Positions 8,534 to 17,423 of a DNA stretch of 64,000 bases are shown here, piece by piece. Positions within the stretch are counted from its first letter, which is position 1, and each line of letters begins with the position of its first letter. The translations under genes and the position numbers were made by a program. Where the stretch lies: NCBI GenBank assembly GCA_019639075.1, contig JAHBSO010000004.1, forward strand, positions 145,704 to 209,703. The letters are read 5' to 3'. This DNA is from Actinomycetota bacterium. GTDB taxonomy: Bacteria; Actinomycetota; Acidimicrobiia; Acidimicrobiales; Iamiaceae. The notes below the pieces were generated by a model. It made no database searches, was not told the origin of the DNA, and saw only the letters and a list, made by a program, of their open reading frames with translations.

Positions 8534-10453
8534 GTGCGCAACCCCCACGCCGGAAAGCCGTTCACCGCCGCCCAGTTCTCCGACGAGCAGATCGCCGCGA
8601 TGGTCGAGGACCTCTCGGTCCCCACGCTCCTGCTCTCGTGCGTCCACCTGAGCCCGCCGGGGGACCGGCGTCGCATCCTCGACGGCCCGATCCGCCCGAC
8701 CGGCAGCTACATCAACGAGTACCAGGGCTTCCTCACCGACGAGCAGCAGGCCGAGGGCCGGGCGCTCGCCGTCGAGCTGATCTGCGCCTGGCGGGACCGC
8801 GGCTGCCCCGAGCCCGAGCCGCTCTCGGCGGGCGAGCTCGAGGAGATGATGGACTGGATGGTCGGCGCGCCGGTCGACCGGGACTACGTGGCGATGATGG
8901 CCGAGGAGCTCGGCCTCGAGGGCGACGACGCCCGGGCCACCGGTGAGGTCGAGGGCGCGGCCGACGTTCCCGTCGTGATCATCGGGGCGGGCATGTCGGG
9001 CCTGCTGGCGGCGATCCGCCTCGACCAGGCCGGGTTCCCGTACGTCATCGTCGAGAAGAACGACGGTCCCGGCGGCACCTGGTGGGAGAACACCTACCCC
9101 GGCGCACGCGTCGACGTCGGCAGCCACTTCTACTGCTACAGCTTCGAGCCGTCGCACCACTGGACCGAGTTCTTCGCCCGCCAGCCCGAGCTGGCCCGGT
9201 ACTTCGCCGACGTGATGGACCGCTACGGCGTGACCGAGCACGTCCGGTTCGGCGTCGAGGTCACCCGCGCCGTGTGGGACGAGGACGCCGCGACCTGGCA
9301 CGTCCACCTCGACGACGGGTCCGTGGTCGACGGTCGGGCCGTGATCTGCGCCGTCGGCCAGCTCAACCGGCCGTTCGTGCCCGACGTGCCCGGCACCTTC
9401 GACGGGCCGTCGTTCCACACCGCCCGCTGGGACCACGACGTCGACGTGGCCGGCAAGGACGTCGTGATGGTCGGCGCCGGCGCCACCGGCTTCCAGCTCG
9501 CCCCGGCGATCGCGGAGGAGGTGCGGTCGCTCACGGTCGTCCAGCGGACCGCGCAGTGGATGTTCCCGAACCCCGGCTACCGGGAGGCCGTCGGCCCCGG
9601 TGTCCCCTGGGCGATCGAGCACCTCCCCTTCTACGGGCGCTGGTTCCGGTTCCTCATCTACTTCCCGAGCTGCGACGGCGGCCTCGTCGCCGCCAAGGTC
9701 GACCCCGACTGGCCCCACCAGGAGCGATCGGTCAGCGAGGTCAACGACATCGCGCGGGAGCTGTTCACCGACTGGATCACCAGCCAGGTCGACGGCGACC
9801 CGGAGCTCGTCGCGAAGGTCGTGCCCACCTACCCGCCCACCGGCAAGCGGACCCTCCAGGACGACGGGAGCTGGCTGCGCACCCTCACCCGGGACAACGT
9901 CGAGCTGGTGCGGGCCGGGGTCGACCACCTCGAGGCCGACGCCGTCGTCGACTCGAACGGCGACCGCCACCACGCCGACGTGCTCGTCTGGGCCACCGGC
10001 TTCCGCCCCAACGAGATGCTGGTCCCGATGGAGATCGTCGGACGCGACGGCGTGGACCTCCGCGAGCACTGGGGCACGCGGCCCCGGGCGCTGTACGGGA
10101 TCACCGTGGCCGGCTTCCCCAACTTCTTCATGATGTACGGCCCGGCCACCAACCTCGCCAGCGGCGGCAGCATCATCGCCGCGTCGGAAGCGGCGATGAC
10201 CTACATCGACGCCTGCCTGCGCCTCCTGGTCGAGGGCGGCCACACGACGATGGCCCCGACCGTCGCCGCGTACGACGACTGGTACGAGCGCACCCAGGCC
10301 GAGATCCGGACGATGGTGTGGGCGTCACCGCACATCGAGCACAACTACTACCGGAACGCGGACGGCGAGGTGCACACGCTCAACCCGTTCCGGTTCGTCG
10401 ACTACTGGCGCTGGACGCGCACCGTCGACGAGAACGACTACGTGTTCACCTGA
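8534..10453 (+). CDS. Baeyer-Villiger-type flavin monooxygenase
   Basis: A 639-residue class B flavoprotein monooxygenase. It has two Rossmann signatures, GAGMSG (151-156, FAD) and GAGATG (314-319, NADPH), and the Baeyer-Villiger fingerprint FDGPSFHTARWD (289-300, form FxGxxxHxxxW). An N-terminal extension of about 140 residues before the first Rossmann motif resembles the 4-hydroxyacetophenone monooxygenase subgroup. The enzyme would insert oxygen into ketones using NADPH and O2; the substrate is unknown. The start is GTG at 8534, leaderless from TACGGT. It is followed after 21 bases by the PAP2 gene, which has its own promoter. Confidence 0.88.
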   Translation: MRNPHAGKPFTAAQFSDEQIAAMVEDLSVPTLLLSCVHLSPPGDRRRILDGPIRPTGSYINEYQGFLTDEQQAEGRALAVELICAWRDRGCPEPEPLSAGELEEMMDWMVGAPVDRDYVAMMAEELGLEGDDARATGEVEGAADVPVVIIGAGMSGLLAAIRLDQAGFPYVIVEKNDGPGGTWWENTYPGARVDVGSHFYCYSFEPSHHWTEFFARQPELARYFADVMDRYGVTEHVRFGVEVTRAVWDEDAATWHVHLDDGSVVDGRAVICAVGQLNRPFVPDVPGTFDGPSFHTARWDHDVDVAGKDVVMVGAGATGFQLAPAIAEEVRSLTVVQRTAQWMFPNPGYREAVGPGVPWAIEHLPFYGRWFRFLIYFPSCDGGLVAAKVDPDWPHQERSVSEVNDIARELFTDWITSQVDGDPELVAKVVPTYPPTGKRTLQDDGSWLRTLTRDNVELVRAGVDHLEADAVVDSNGDRHHADVLVWATGFRPNEMLVPMEIVGRDGVDLREHWGTRPRALYGITVAGFPNFFMMYGPATNLASGGSIIAASEAAMTYIDACLRLLVEGGHTTMAPTVAAYDDWYERTQAEIRTMVWASPHIEHNYYRNADGEVHTLNPFRFVDYWRWTRTVDENDYVFT

Positions 10454-10462
10454 AGGTCTCGG

Positions 10463-10474
10463 TAAATTCACAGG
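10463..10474 (+). promoter_or_regulatory. leaderless promoter of the PAP2 gene
   Basis: TAAATT (10463-10468), one of the few AT-rich hexamers in this region, ends six bases before the ATG at 10475. The gap between genes is only 21 bases and has no ribosome site. This is the layout of a leaderless transcript and argues that the PAP2 gene is transcribed separately from the monooxygenase gene. Confidence 0.55.
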
Positions 10475-11791
10475 ATGGCTTCCAGGGTGAGCGCCACTGC
10501 GGCGCCCGGGCTGCCGCGTGGGGTCATCATCACCGCGGCCGGGGGATTGGTCGGCTTGGTGCTGGCCATGGAGATCGCGGCCCGCTTCCACGGCTTCGCC
10601 GGTCCCGTCGAGCACTTCGCCTGGGACCTCGTCGGCGGCCCGAAGCGGGGCCGGGTGATCTGGGTCGCGTTCGCGATGTCGCTGATCAGCCTGAACAAGC
10701 AGCAGCGGATCCGCGCCGTCGCCGCCGCGGTGGTCCTCGACCTCGCGTTCTTCCTCGCCCGCCTGCCGTTCGACACCCGGCTCACCTACGGGAACGGCCC
10801 GTTCATCGTCCTGCTGGCCATCGGGTTCGTGGCCTGGACCCGCTGGGAGGGCGAGGAGCGCACCACCGCGCTCAAGGCCGTCGGGCTCGGCCTCATGCTC
10901 ATCATGGGCACGAAGATGAGCGACACCTGGCTGCGCTTCACCGTCGAGGCCCGCCCGATGGTGCTCGACCAGTTCGTGCAGACCGCCGACCACGCGCTCG
11001 GCAACCCCTCGTGGGTCGTCGGTCGTGCCCTCGACGCCAGCGGACCACTCGTCCACCGGATCATCGAGACCGTCTACATCGAGCTCCCGGTCGGGGCGAT
11101 GCTCGTGGCCATCTGGCAGCTGCGGAAGGGCTGGCCCTCCCACCACATCGTCCGGTCGTTCCTGCTCGTGGCCCTGATCGGCCCGATCTTCTACCTGCTG
11201 TTCCCCGTCGTCGGTCCGATCTTCGCCTTCGGTCCGCTCGGCCACGGGTTCGCGGTCGACGCCGCGGCGTGGCCGCACTCGGTCCCGTGGGACCTGACCC
11301 CCCACGCGTTCCGGTTCGACGACATCACGCCCCGCAACTGCATGCCCAGCCTGCACACCGCCTGGACCGTGCTGATCTTCGTCCACACCCGGCGCCAACC
11401 GTGGGCGATCCGCGCGTTCGGGACCTTCTGGACCACCTGCACGATCATCGCCACGCTCGGCCTCGGCTGGCACTACGGGGTCGACCTCGTGGCCGGCGTG
11501 GTCTTCGCCCTGACGATCGAGTCGATCCTCCGTGACCCCGAGCGGGGCTGGGACACGACCCGCTGGGGCCTCGTCCTCGGCGGGTTCGCGCTGCACGCCG
11601 CGATGCTCCTGTCGTTCCGGTTCCTCGCCGTGCAGATGGCCGAGTACCGGTTCCTCAGCGCGGTCCTCCTGCTGGGGTCGATGGCGGTGATGATCCTCGC
11701 CTTCTACCGGGCGTTCTTCGTGCGGGCCATGCCGGTCGACACCGGGTCCGCCGAGCAGGACGAGACGCTCCCGTCGCTCGCCGGGACCTGA
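10475..11791 (+). CDS. PAP2-superfamily membrane enzyme, AUR1-like
   Basis: A 438-residue multi-pass protein. PSLHT (291-295) and GWHYGVD (331-337) are the second and third motifs of the PAP2 phosphatase/phosphotransferase superfamily, with His294 and His333 as the expected catalytic pair. The long helical N-terminal part and motif spacing resemble inositol-phosphorylceramide-synthase-like (AUR1) members, which move a head group between lipids, rather than short phosphatases. The active site would face outside the membrane. The actual lipid substrate is unknown. The DNA ligase gene starts two bases after its stop. Confidence 0.8.
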   Translation: MASRVSATAAPGLPRGVIITAAGGLVGLVLAMEIAARFHGFAGPVEHFAWDLVGGPKRGRVIWVAFAMSLISLNKQQRIRAVAAAVVLDLAFFLARLPFDTRLTYGNGPFIVLLAIGFVAWTRWEGEERTTALKAVGLGLMLIMGTKMSDTWLRFTVEARPMVLDQFVQTADHALGNPSWVVGRALDASGPLVHRIIETVYIELPVGAMLVAIWQLRKGWPSHHIVRSFLLVALIGPIFYLLFPVVGPIFAFGPLGHGFAVDAAAWPHSVPWDLTPHAFRFDDITPRNCMPSLHTAWTVLIFVHTRRQPWAIRAFGTFWTTCTIIATLGLGWHYGVDLVAGVVFALTIESILRDPERGWDTTRWGLVLGGFALHAAMLLSFRFLAVQMAEYRFLSAVLLLGSMAVMILAFYRAFFVRAMPVDTGSAEQDETLPSLAGT

Positions 11792-11793
11792 GC

Positions 11794-12777
11794 GTGCCCC
11801 GAGCCACCCCGCCGGCGCCGATGAAGGCGGTCGCCGGCGAGGTGCCCGCCGACGACGACGGCTGGGCGTTCGAGATCAAGTGGGACGGGATGCGGGTCAC
11901 GTCGATCCTCGGTGGTGACGAACCGGTGGCGGTCAGCACCAACGGGCGCGACGTGCTCGGCCGGTTCCCCGAGCTGCGGCCCCTGAGCGACCACCTCCAC
12001 GGGCACCCGGTGACGCTCGACGGTGAGATCGTCGTGCTCGACGACCGGGGTCGCAGCGACTTCGGTCGGCTCCAACCCCGGATGCAGGCCGGCTCGGACG
12101 CGGCGGTCGCCCGGCTCCTCGCGGAGGGACCGGCCACCTACGTGGTGTTCGACCTCCTCGCGATCGGTGACCTGCCGACGGTGGAGCTGCCGTACCTGGA
12201 GCGCCGGCGACTGCTCGCCGACCTCCTCCAGGACGGCCCGACCTGGCGGGTGCCCGAGCACCGCGTCGGCGGGGGCCACGACCTGTTCGAGGCCGCGGCA
12301 CGGGCCGGCCTCGAGGGGATCATGGCCAAACGGATCGACAGCCCGTACCTTCCGGGGCGACGGTCGTCGTCGTGGCGCAAGTGCAAGATCCGGCAACGCC
12401 AGGAACTGGTCGTCGGGGGCTGGACCCGCGGCGACGGCGCCCGCGGCTCGACGCTCGGCGCGCTCCACGTCGGCTACCACGACCCCGCGTCGCCCGGCTC
12501 GCCGCTGCGCTACGCCGGTCGGGTGGGGTCGGGCTTCACCGACGCCGCCCTGGACCGGCTCGTGGCGCAGCTCGAACCGCTGGAGGTCGACGAGTGCCCG
12601 TTCGACCCGCCGCCGCCGGCCGAGCTGGCCCGGACCAGCCGATGGGTGAGACCCGAGCTGGTGGCCGAGGTGGCCTTCGCCAACTGGACCGATGCCGGCA
12701 ACGTCCGCGCCCCCGTCTACCTCGGCCTCCGCGACGACCGCGACCCGGCGACCGTCGTCCGGGAACCCACCCCCTGA
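11794..12777 (+). CDS. ATP-dependent DNA ligase, LigD ligase-domain type
   Basis: A 327-residue stand-alone ligase. Motif I EIKWDG places the adenylated lysine at residue 29; further nucleotidyltransferase motifs are LDGEIVVLD (75-83), EGIMAKR (174-180) and WRKCKI (194-199), followed by an OB-fold region. This matches the ligase domain of LigD, the end-joining enzyme, and a matching stand-alone polymerase domain lies at 48.8 kb. No Ku gene is in the window. GTG start, two bases after the PAP2 stop, so probably cotranscribed. Confidence 0.87.
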   Translation: MPRATPPAPMKAVAGEVPADDDGWAFEIKWDGMRVTSILGGDEPVAVSTNGRDVLGRFPELRPLSDHLHGHPVTLDGEIVVLDDRGRSDFGRLQPRMQAGSDAAVARLLAEGPATYVVFDLLAIGDLPTVELPYLERRRLLADLLQDGPTWRVPEHRVGGGHDLFEAAARAGLEGIMAKRIDSPYLPGRRSSSWRKCKIRQRQELVVGGWTRGDGARGSTLGALHVGYHDPASPGSPLRYAGRVGSGFTDAALDRLVAQLEPLEVDECPFDPPPPAELARTSRWVRPELVAEVAFANWTDAGNVRAPVYLGLRDDRDPATVVREPTP

Positions 12778-12789
12778 CGAAGCGGGCCT

Positions 12790-12857
12790 CGCTCCGCTCG
12801 AGGAGCAGGAGTGTTGGTTGAGCGGAGCGAGCCCCTGGGCGAGCGCAGTCGAAACCT
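12790..12857. repeat. stop-proximal repeat, locus 3
   Basis: Starting about 12 bases after the ligase stop: CCTCGCTCCGCTCGAGGAGC, then the opposite-orientation unit TTGGTTGAGCGGAGCGAGCC ... GCAGTCGAAACC. It separates the ligase and amidase genes, which are in tandem. Confidence 0.85.
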
Positions 12858-12930
12858 GAGCGGTCTCGCTGCGCTCACCAGCGCGGCACAACGTGAGCAC
12901 CGACTCGGGTTTTGGTGCGACAATGCCCAG

Positions 12931-14439
12931 GTGACCGACACCCCGTGGCAAGACGACGCCTGCTCGCTGGTCGACGCGTTCCGCGCCGGCGACCGCTCCC
13001 CCGTCGAGGAGGTCGAGGCCACGCTGGCCGCGATCGAGTCCTCCGACCTCAACTGCTTCTCGTTCGTCGACCCCGAACGGGCCCTCGCGGCAGCCCGGAA
13101 GGCCGACCTGAGCCTGCCCTTCGGTGGCGTGCCCACCGCCATCAAGGAGCTCGAGTCCTACGAGGGCTGGCCGTACACCGGCGCGTCGCTCGTCTACAAG
13201 GACCGCATCGCGGATCACACCGGCCACTCGGTCGTGCGCCTCGTCGAGGGCGGCGGCGCCGTGCCCGTCGGGCTCACCTGCGCCAGCGAGTTCGGCGGCC
13301 TCAACATCAGCGTCACCCGCCTCAACGGCGTCACCCACAACCCCTGGAAGCACGGTCGCACCGCGGGCGGCTCGTCCGGCGGCTCCGCCTCCGCGGTCGC
13401 CGGTGGCCTCGTCAGCCTGGCCACCGCCGGCGACGGCGGCGGGTCGATCCGCATCCCCGCCGCCTACTGCGGGCTCCTCGGCATGAAGGGCACCTTCGGC
13501 CGCATCACCCGCGCCCCCGGCGCCAACACCCGACCCAACACCGTCGTGCTCGGCAACACCTCGCGCTCGGTGCGCGACGCCGCCCGCTACTACGACGTGT
13601 GCGCCGGCCTCGACCCGTGGGACCCCACCACGCTCCCCTCATCCGGCGGCTGGGAGGCCGGCCTCGGTACCCACGACCTCGCCGGCAAGAAGGTGGCCGT
13701 CGTCCCGAACCTCGGCGGCGTGACCCTCGAACCCGGCGTCGAGGAGCGCATCCGCACCGAGGCCGCCGAACTGATCGCCGCCACCGGCATGGTCCAGGTC
13801 GACCTCACCATCGAGCCCCCGAACCTCGCCGCCCAGTGGATGATGGGCAACCTCGCGACGTTGCTCGCCGAGCTCGGCGACCGCTGGCCGAGCTGTGCCA
13901 AGGACCTCACCGACGAGGTCGCGCTCGGCATGTTCCTGTCGCAGTCGCTCTACAACCTGAAGACCGCAGCGGTCGCCGAGAACCTCCGCGTCGCCGCCAA
14001 CGAGGAGATGGGCCGGGCCTTCGAGCAGGTCGACTTCGTGATCGCCGCGACCAACCCCGGTCCGGCCTTCGACGCCGAGGCCGCCACCAGCAACACCGAG
14101 AAGGACCTCACCGACGTCGTGCGTTCGAGCACCGCGGGCAAGCTCGGCCTCCGGGGCGCGCTCGGCGGGGTGCGCTTCGCCGCCGCGGCGGCCCCCGGCC
14201 TTCCCAACTGGCTGCTCGACACCGCGTCGCGCCGACTGCCCGACATGGTCAACATGGGCGCGCTGACGATCCTCGCCAACATCTACGGGAACCCGGCGGT
14301 GTCGATCCCGGCCGGCACCGTGGACGGCCTGCCGATCGGCATGCAGGTCCTCGGCCGCCACCACGAGGACGCGCTGCTCTTCGACGTGGCGCTCGCCGTC
14401 GAGCGCAACCACCCGTGGCCGATGGTCGCCCCCGCGTAG
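12931..14439 (+). CDS. amidase signature family enzyme
   Basis: A 502-residue amidase. The Ser-cisSer-Lys triad is visible: Lys72 in TAIKELES, a serine of GGSSGGSAS (146-154) and Ser172 in DGGGSIRIPA. The family hydrolyses amides; GatA is a member, but no gatB or gatC adjoins and the C-terminal half diverges, so this is more likely a catabolic amidase. The GTG start at 12931 is chosen because GACAAT (12919-12924) ends six bases upstream and the longer in-frame extension runs through the repeat. It is convergent with the P1 peptidase gene. Confidence 0.85.
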   Translation: MTDTPWQDDACSLVDAFRAGDRSPVEEVEATLAAIESSDLNCFSFVDPERALAAARKADLSLPFGGVPTAIKELESYEGWPYTGASLVYKDRIADHTGHSVVRLVEGGGAVPVGLTCASEFGGLNISVTRLNGVTHNPWKHGRTAGGSSGGSASAVAGGLVSLATAGDGGGSIRIPAAYCGLLGMKGTFGRITRAPGANTRPNTVVLGNTSRSVRDAARYYDVCAGLDPWDPTTLPSSGGWEAGLGTHDLAGKKVAVVPNLGGVTLEPGVEERIRTEAAELIAATGMVQVDLTIEPPNLAAQWMMGNLATLLAELGDRWPSCAKDLTDEVALGMFLSQSLYNLKTAAVAENLRVAANEEMGRAFEQVDFVIAATNPGPAFDAEAATSNTEKDLTDVVRSSTAGKLGLRGALGGVRFAAAAAPGLPNWLLDTASRRLPDMVNMGALTILANIYGNPAVSIPAGTVDGLPIGMQVLGRHHEDALLFDVALAVERNHPWPMVAPA

Positions 14440-14447
14440 CCCCGGGG

Positions 14448-14554
14448 TTTCGACTCCGCTCCGCAAGCTCCGCTCCGCTCAACCAACAGTGGCTGAGCGA
14501 CCAGGTTTCGACTCCGCTCAACCAACACATCAGCTCCTTGAGCGGAGCGCTGAG
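14448..14554. repeat. stop-proximal repeat, locus 4
   Basis: Between the convergent amidase and P1 peptidase genes: TTTCGACTCCGCTCCGC begins eight bases after the amidase stop and ends CTCAACCAACAG; a second TTTCGACTCCGCTCAACC follows. A rightmost unit (CTTGAGCGGAGCGC) encodes the last six or so residues of the peptidase, so the repeat has entered the coding sequence. Confidence 0.85.
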
Positions 14555-15603
14555 GGGAACGCGTCGCGGTAGGACGGTCGGCCGGCGGCGGCCTCGGCGG
14601 CGAGGGTGGCCCGCACCACCGCGCGGGCGACGACGTCGGCCGCCATCGCGCCGAGACCGGACAGTTCGACGAGCCGGTCCCCCGCCGGCCGGGGCGGTCC
14701 GTGCTCGACGCCGGCGGGCAGGCCACGTCCACCCGTGGCCAGCGCGAACACCACGTCGCCGTCGACGTAGCCGTGGATCGGGTCGACGGCCCGGGCCAGC
14801 CCGTCGTGGCCCGCGACGGCCAGCCGGTGGCACTCGGCCTTCGTCAGCAGCGCGTCGGTGGCGACCACCACGAGCGAGGTGTTGAACGGCGCGCGACGGG
14901 CCTCGTCCCGGGCGGCCCGGTGCGCGGCGACCTCGGAACGCAACGGCGTTCGCAGCCGCGGCGCGTCGCCCGGCAGCAGCCGGTCGACGGCCCACAACCG
15001 GCCGGTGGCGGGGTCGACCGGCGAGCCGGCCGGGTTCAGCGCGACCAGCGCGGCGACCGTGCACCCGTGCCCGTCGGCGACCGCACTCGCCGCGCCCAGC
15101 CCGCCCTTGAGCACCCCCGCGGTGGCGCCCGCGCCGGCACCCACGTTGCCGAGCGCGAACGTCCGCGGCCGGGCGGCCTCGGCGGCCCGGCGACCGAACG
15201 ACGCGTCGGGCCGGAGGTCGAACCGGCCGCCGACCCCGAGGTCGAAGAGCGCAGCCGCTGGGACGATGGGCACGACCCGACCGGGTTCGGCCCCGACCCG
15301 GAACCCACGTTCGGCCTCGGCCAACACCGCCATGACGCCGGACGCGGCGTCGAGCCCGTAGGCGCTGCCGCCGCTGAGGCAAATCGCGTCGACGTCCTGC
15401 ACCAGCGTGTCCGGTGCGAGCGCGTCGGTCTCCCGGGTGGCCGGGCCGCCGCCCCGCACGTCGACGCTGCCGACCGTTCCGAGCGGTGTGCGCACCACCG
15501 TGGTGCCGGTGAGCCAGCCGCGGCCCCGGCGGTGGTGGTGCCCGACGGCGATCCCGGCCACGTCGGTGAGGTCGTTCCGGGGTCCCGGCCGCACGCCTTC
15601 CAT
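14530..15603 (-). CDS. P1 family peptidase (DmpA/L-aminopeptidase-esterase type)
   Basis: A 357-residue N-terminal-nucleophile hydrolase. NDLTDVAGIAVGHHH near the start, ICLSGGSAYGLDAA, and FNTSLVVVATDALL (residues around the autocleavage site) are typical of the P1 family, which self-cleaves into two chains and acts as an aminopeptidase or amidase. The start is ATG at 15603: TACGGT on the minus strand ends eight bases upstream, a leaderless layout. The last residues (ALRSRS) are encoded by a repeat unit. It is divergent from the GlsB gene. Confidence 0.82.
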   Translation of the reverse strand: MEGVRPGPRNDLTDVAGIAVGHHHRRGRGWLTGTTVVRTPLGTVGSVDVRGGGPATRETDALAPDTLVQDVDAICLSGGSAYGLDAASGVMAVLAEAERGFRVGAEPGRVVPIVPAAALFDLGVGGRFDLRPDASFGRRAAEAARPRTFALGNVGAGAGATAGVLKGGLGAASAVADGHGCTVAALVALNPAGSPVDPATGRLWAVDRLLPGDAPRLRTPLRSEVAAHRAARDEARRAPFNTSLVVVATDALLTKAECHRLAVAGHDGLARAVDPIHGYVDGDVVFALATGGRGLPAGVEHGPPRPAGDRLVELSGLGAMAADVVARAVVRATLAAEAAAGRPSYRDAFPSALRSRS

Positions 15604-15704
15604 CGCCGCCGACCGTACCGCCGGGCGGCGATCCGCAGGCGCGAGGCGTCCTGACCTGCGAACCTGGAGCTTCCTGACCACCTCGTCCCATCGGGAGGAC
15701 CGAC

Positions 15705-15971
15705 ATGTGGGCGCTGTTCACCTTCCTCTGCTTCGGGTTCATCGCCGGCCTCATCGGCCGGGCCCTCGTGCCCGGCAGCGGCGTCCAGGGCTGCTTCCCG
15801 ACGGCGCTCGTCGGCATGATCGGCTCGTTCATCGGCGGCTTCCTCGGCTACGTCCTCTTCGGCAAGGACGTCACCGAGGGCAGGATCCAGATCTCGGGGA
15901 TCTTCGGGTCGGTCATCGGCGCGGCGATCGCGCTGCTCGTCTACCGAGCGATGGCCAGGACCGACCGCTGA
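15705..15971 (+). CDS. GlsB/YeaQ/YmgE family stress membrane protein
   Basis: An 88-residue protein, mostly hydrophobic, with three helices and the small-residue patterns GFIAGLIGRALVPG and GMIGSFIGGFLGY typical of the transglycosylase-associated (GlsB/YeaQ) family. Its precise role is unknown; members are induced by stress. ATG at 15705 is preceded by GGGAGG at a good distance. The nearby sigma-factor/anti-sigma pair makes general-stress control plausible. Confidence 0.85.
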   Translation: MWALFTFLCFGFIAGLIGRALVPGSGVQGCFPTALVGMIGSFIGGFLGYVLFGKDVTEGRIQISGIFGSVIGAAIALLVYRAMARTDR

Positions 15972-16007
15972 GGGACCCCGGCCCGGCCACCGCTACCGTG
16001 GCCGACC

Positions 16008-17003
16008 GTGCGCCCGCTGCCCCCGCTCCGTCGCGCCGAGGTGCGGCTCGCGTCGGTCGTGGGCGCGGTCGCTCTGGTCACGGCGGGCTGCGGGCTCTTC
16101 GGCGGTGACGACGAACCGACCCCGGCGCCCGACACGACGACCACGACCATCCCCGTCCCGAGCACCGAGCTGCTCGACCCGGGGGCCGAACCCCGGCAGG
16201 CGCTGCGGTTCCGCTTCGAGGCCGCCGAGTCGACCGTCGACGTCGTCGTCGACCTCGACGTGGTCCAGGACCAGGGCGGCGACCCGGTGATCGTGGACCT
16301 GCCACCGGTGCGCCAGCGGGTGCGGATCCGCACCGGCGCCCTCGTCGGCGGCGAGGCGGACGTCGAGATGGAGATCGAGTCCCTCGAGGTCGACCCCGCC
16401 GCCGCCCTGTCCGACAGCGATCGCGAGGAGATCGACGGGGAGCTCGCCGAGCTGGTCGGGCTGACCGGGCAGGGGAAGGTCGACGATCGGGGTCGGGTGC
16501 GCTCGTTCACCTACGACGCGCCGACCGGCGCCGACGGCGCGATCGACGGCCTGGTCACCGGGTTCTCCGACGAGTTGGCGGGCATGGTCGCCCCGGTGCC
16601 CGAGGAGCCGGTGGGGGTCGGCGCCCGGTGGCGCTCGACCACCTTCGCCGACGTCGGCGGCGCCGCCGTGCCGGTCACCACCGTCTACGAGCTCACCGCG
16701 ATCGACGGCGACGACGTGACCTTCACCAGCACCTCCGAGGGCACCGCGTCGGATCGACCGCTCGACCCGGAGGTGTTCGGCGAAGGTCGGACCGCCCGTC
16801 TGGTCGAAGCGCGCACCACCGGGCGAGGCTCCGGCCGCTTCTCGCTCACCTCGCTCGACGCCACCCTCCAGGCCGCGACCGAGACCACCCAGACGATGGA
16901 GGTCACCGGGGCGGACGGATCCACGACGACGGTCGACCAGCAGACCACCTCGAACGTCCTGATCGGCACGCTCGCCGAGCCCGACGACGACGCCGGCGGC
17001 TGA
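16008..17003 (+). CDS. predicted lipoprotein, DUF6263-like
   Basis: A 331-residue secreted lipoprotein with lipobox VTAGCG, a Thr/Pro-rich linker (PDTTTTTIPVP) and an all-beta domain rich in Asp, Val and Thr. DUF6263-like is a tentative label; no enzyme motif is visible. The start is GTG at 16008; TACCGT (15994-15999) ends eight bases before it, so it is probably leaderless. It lies upstream of the anti-sigma factor gene in the same direction and could sense something at the cell surface, but that is speculation. Confidence 0.6.
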   Translation: MRPLPPLRRAEVRLASVVGAVALVTAGCGLFGGDDEPTPAPDTTTTTIPVPSTELLDPGAEPRQALRFRFEAAESTVDVVVDLDVVQDQGGDPVIVDLPPVRQRVRIRTGALVGGEADVEMEIESLEVDPAAALSDSDREEIDGELAELVGLTGQGKVDDRGRVRSFTYDAPTGADGAIDGLVTGFSDELAGMVAPVPEEPVGVGARWRSTTFADVGGAAVPVTTVYELTAIDGDDVTFTSTSEGTASDRPLDPEVFGEGRTARLVEARTTGRGSGRFSLTSLDATLQAATETTQTMEVTGADGSTTTVDQQTTSNVLIGTLAEPDDDAGG

Positions 17004-17067
17004 CCGACCTCCGGCGATCGACGCCTACCATGGGCCGATCACGCCCGTCCCCCCAACCTCCGACCGC

Positions 17068-17421
17068 GTGGGCGAGGTCCGCCTCGGACTTCCGGCGCAG
17101 CCCGGCTTCGTCCAGGTGGCCCGGCTGACCGTCGCCGCCGTCGCCTCCCGCGTCGGCTTCTCCTACGACGAGATCGAGGACCTCCGCATCGCCGTGGGCG
17201 AGGTGTGCGGCCTGCTCGTCGCGCCGCACTCCGACGCCAGGATCACCGTCCGGGTCTCCACCACCGACGCACGGATCACCGTCGACGTCACCCGGGAGCC
17301 GGCCGGGCCGCGCGTCGAGGTCGGGGAGCTGAGCGAGCAGATCCTCGAGGCCGTCGCCGACGAGGTCGAGATCGATGCCACGGCGGGTCACGTCCTCGTC
17401 ACCAAGCAGCGCCAGGGCTGA
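17068..17421 (+). CDS. RsbW-like anti-sigma factor / histidine-kinase-type ATPase
   Basis: A 117-residue HATPase_c-like protein (LGLPAQPGFVQVARLTVAAV, then YDEIEDLRIAVGEVCGLLV, the N-box region). It matches short anti-sigma kinases that bind SigB/SigF-type factors. The sigma gene starts three bases after its stop, so they form an operon. The GTG at 17068 is conventional. However, homologues usually carry a few residues before this point, and an in-frame ATC at 17038 stands six bases after TACCAT, so the true start may be upstream (see findings). The glycine-rich ATP lid is weak. Confidence 0.78.
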   Translation: MGEVRLGLPAQPGFVQVARLTVAAVASRVGFSYDEIEDLRIAVGEVCGLLVAPHSDARITVRVSTTDARITVDVTREPAGPRVEVGELSEQILEAVADEVEIDATAGHVLVTKQRQG

Positions 17422-17423
17422 CG

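Noticed and set aside
9082..11535. A very long open frame across the monooxygenase and PAP2 genes in another frame
   Set aside because: It is Arg/Pro-rich, has no recognisable domain and overlaps two genes with clear motifs; high GC makes such shadow frames common.
12931..14439. GatA subunit of the amidotransferase
   Set aside because: No gatB or gatC adjoins and the C-terminal half does not match GatA; a general amidase is safer.
17030..17032. ATG at 17030 as start of the anti-sigma gene
   Set aside because: It is out of frame with the protein by two bases and overlaps the TACCAT box.
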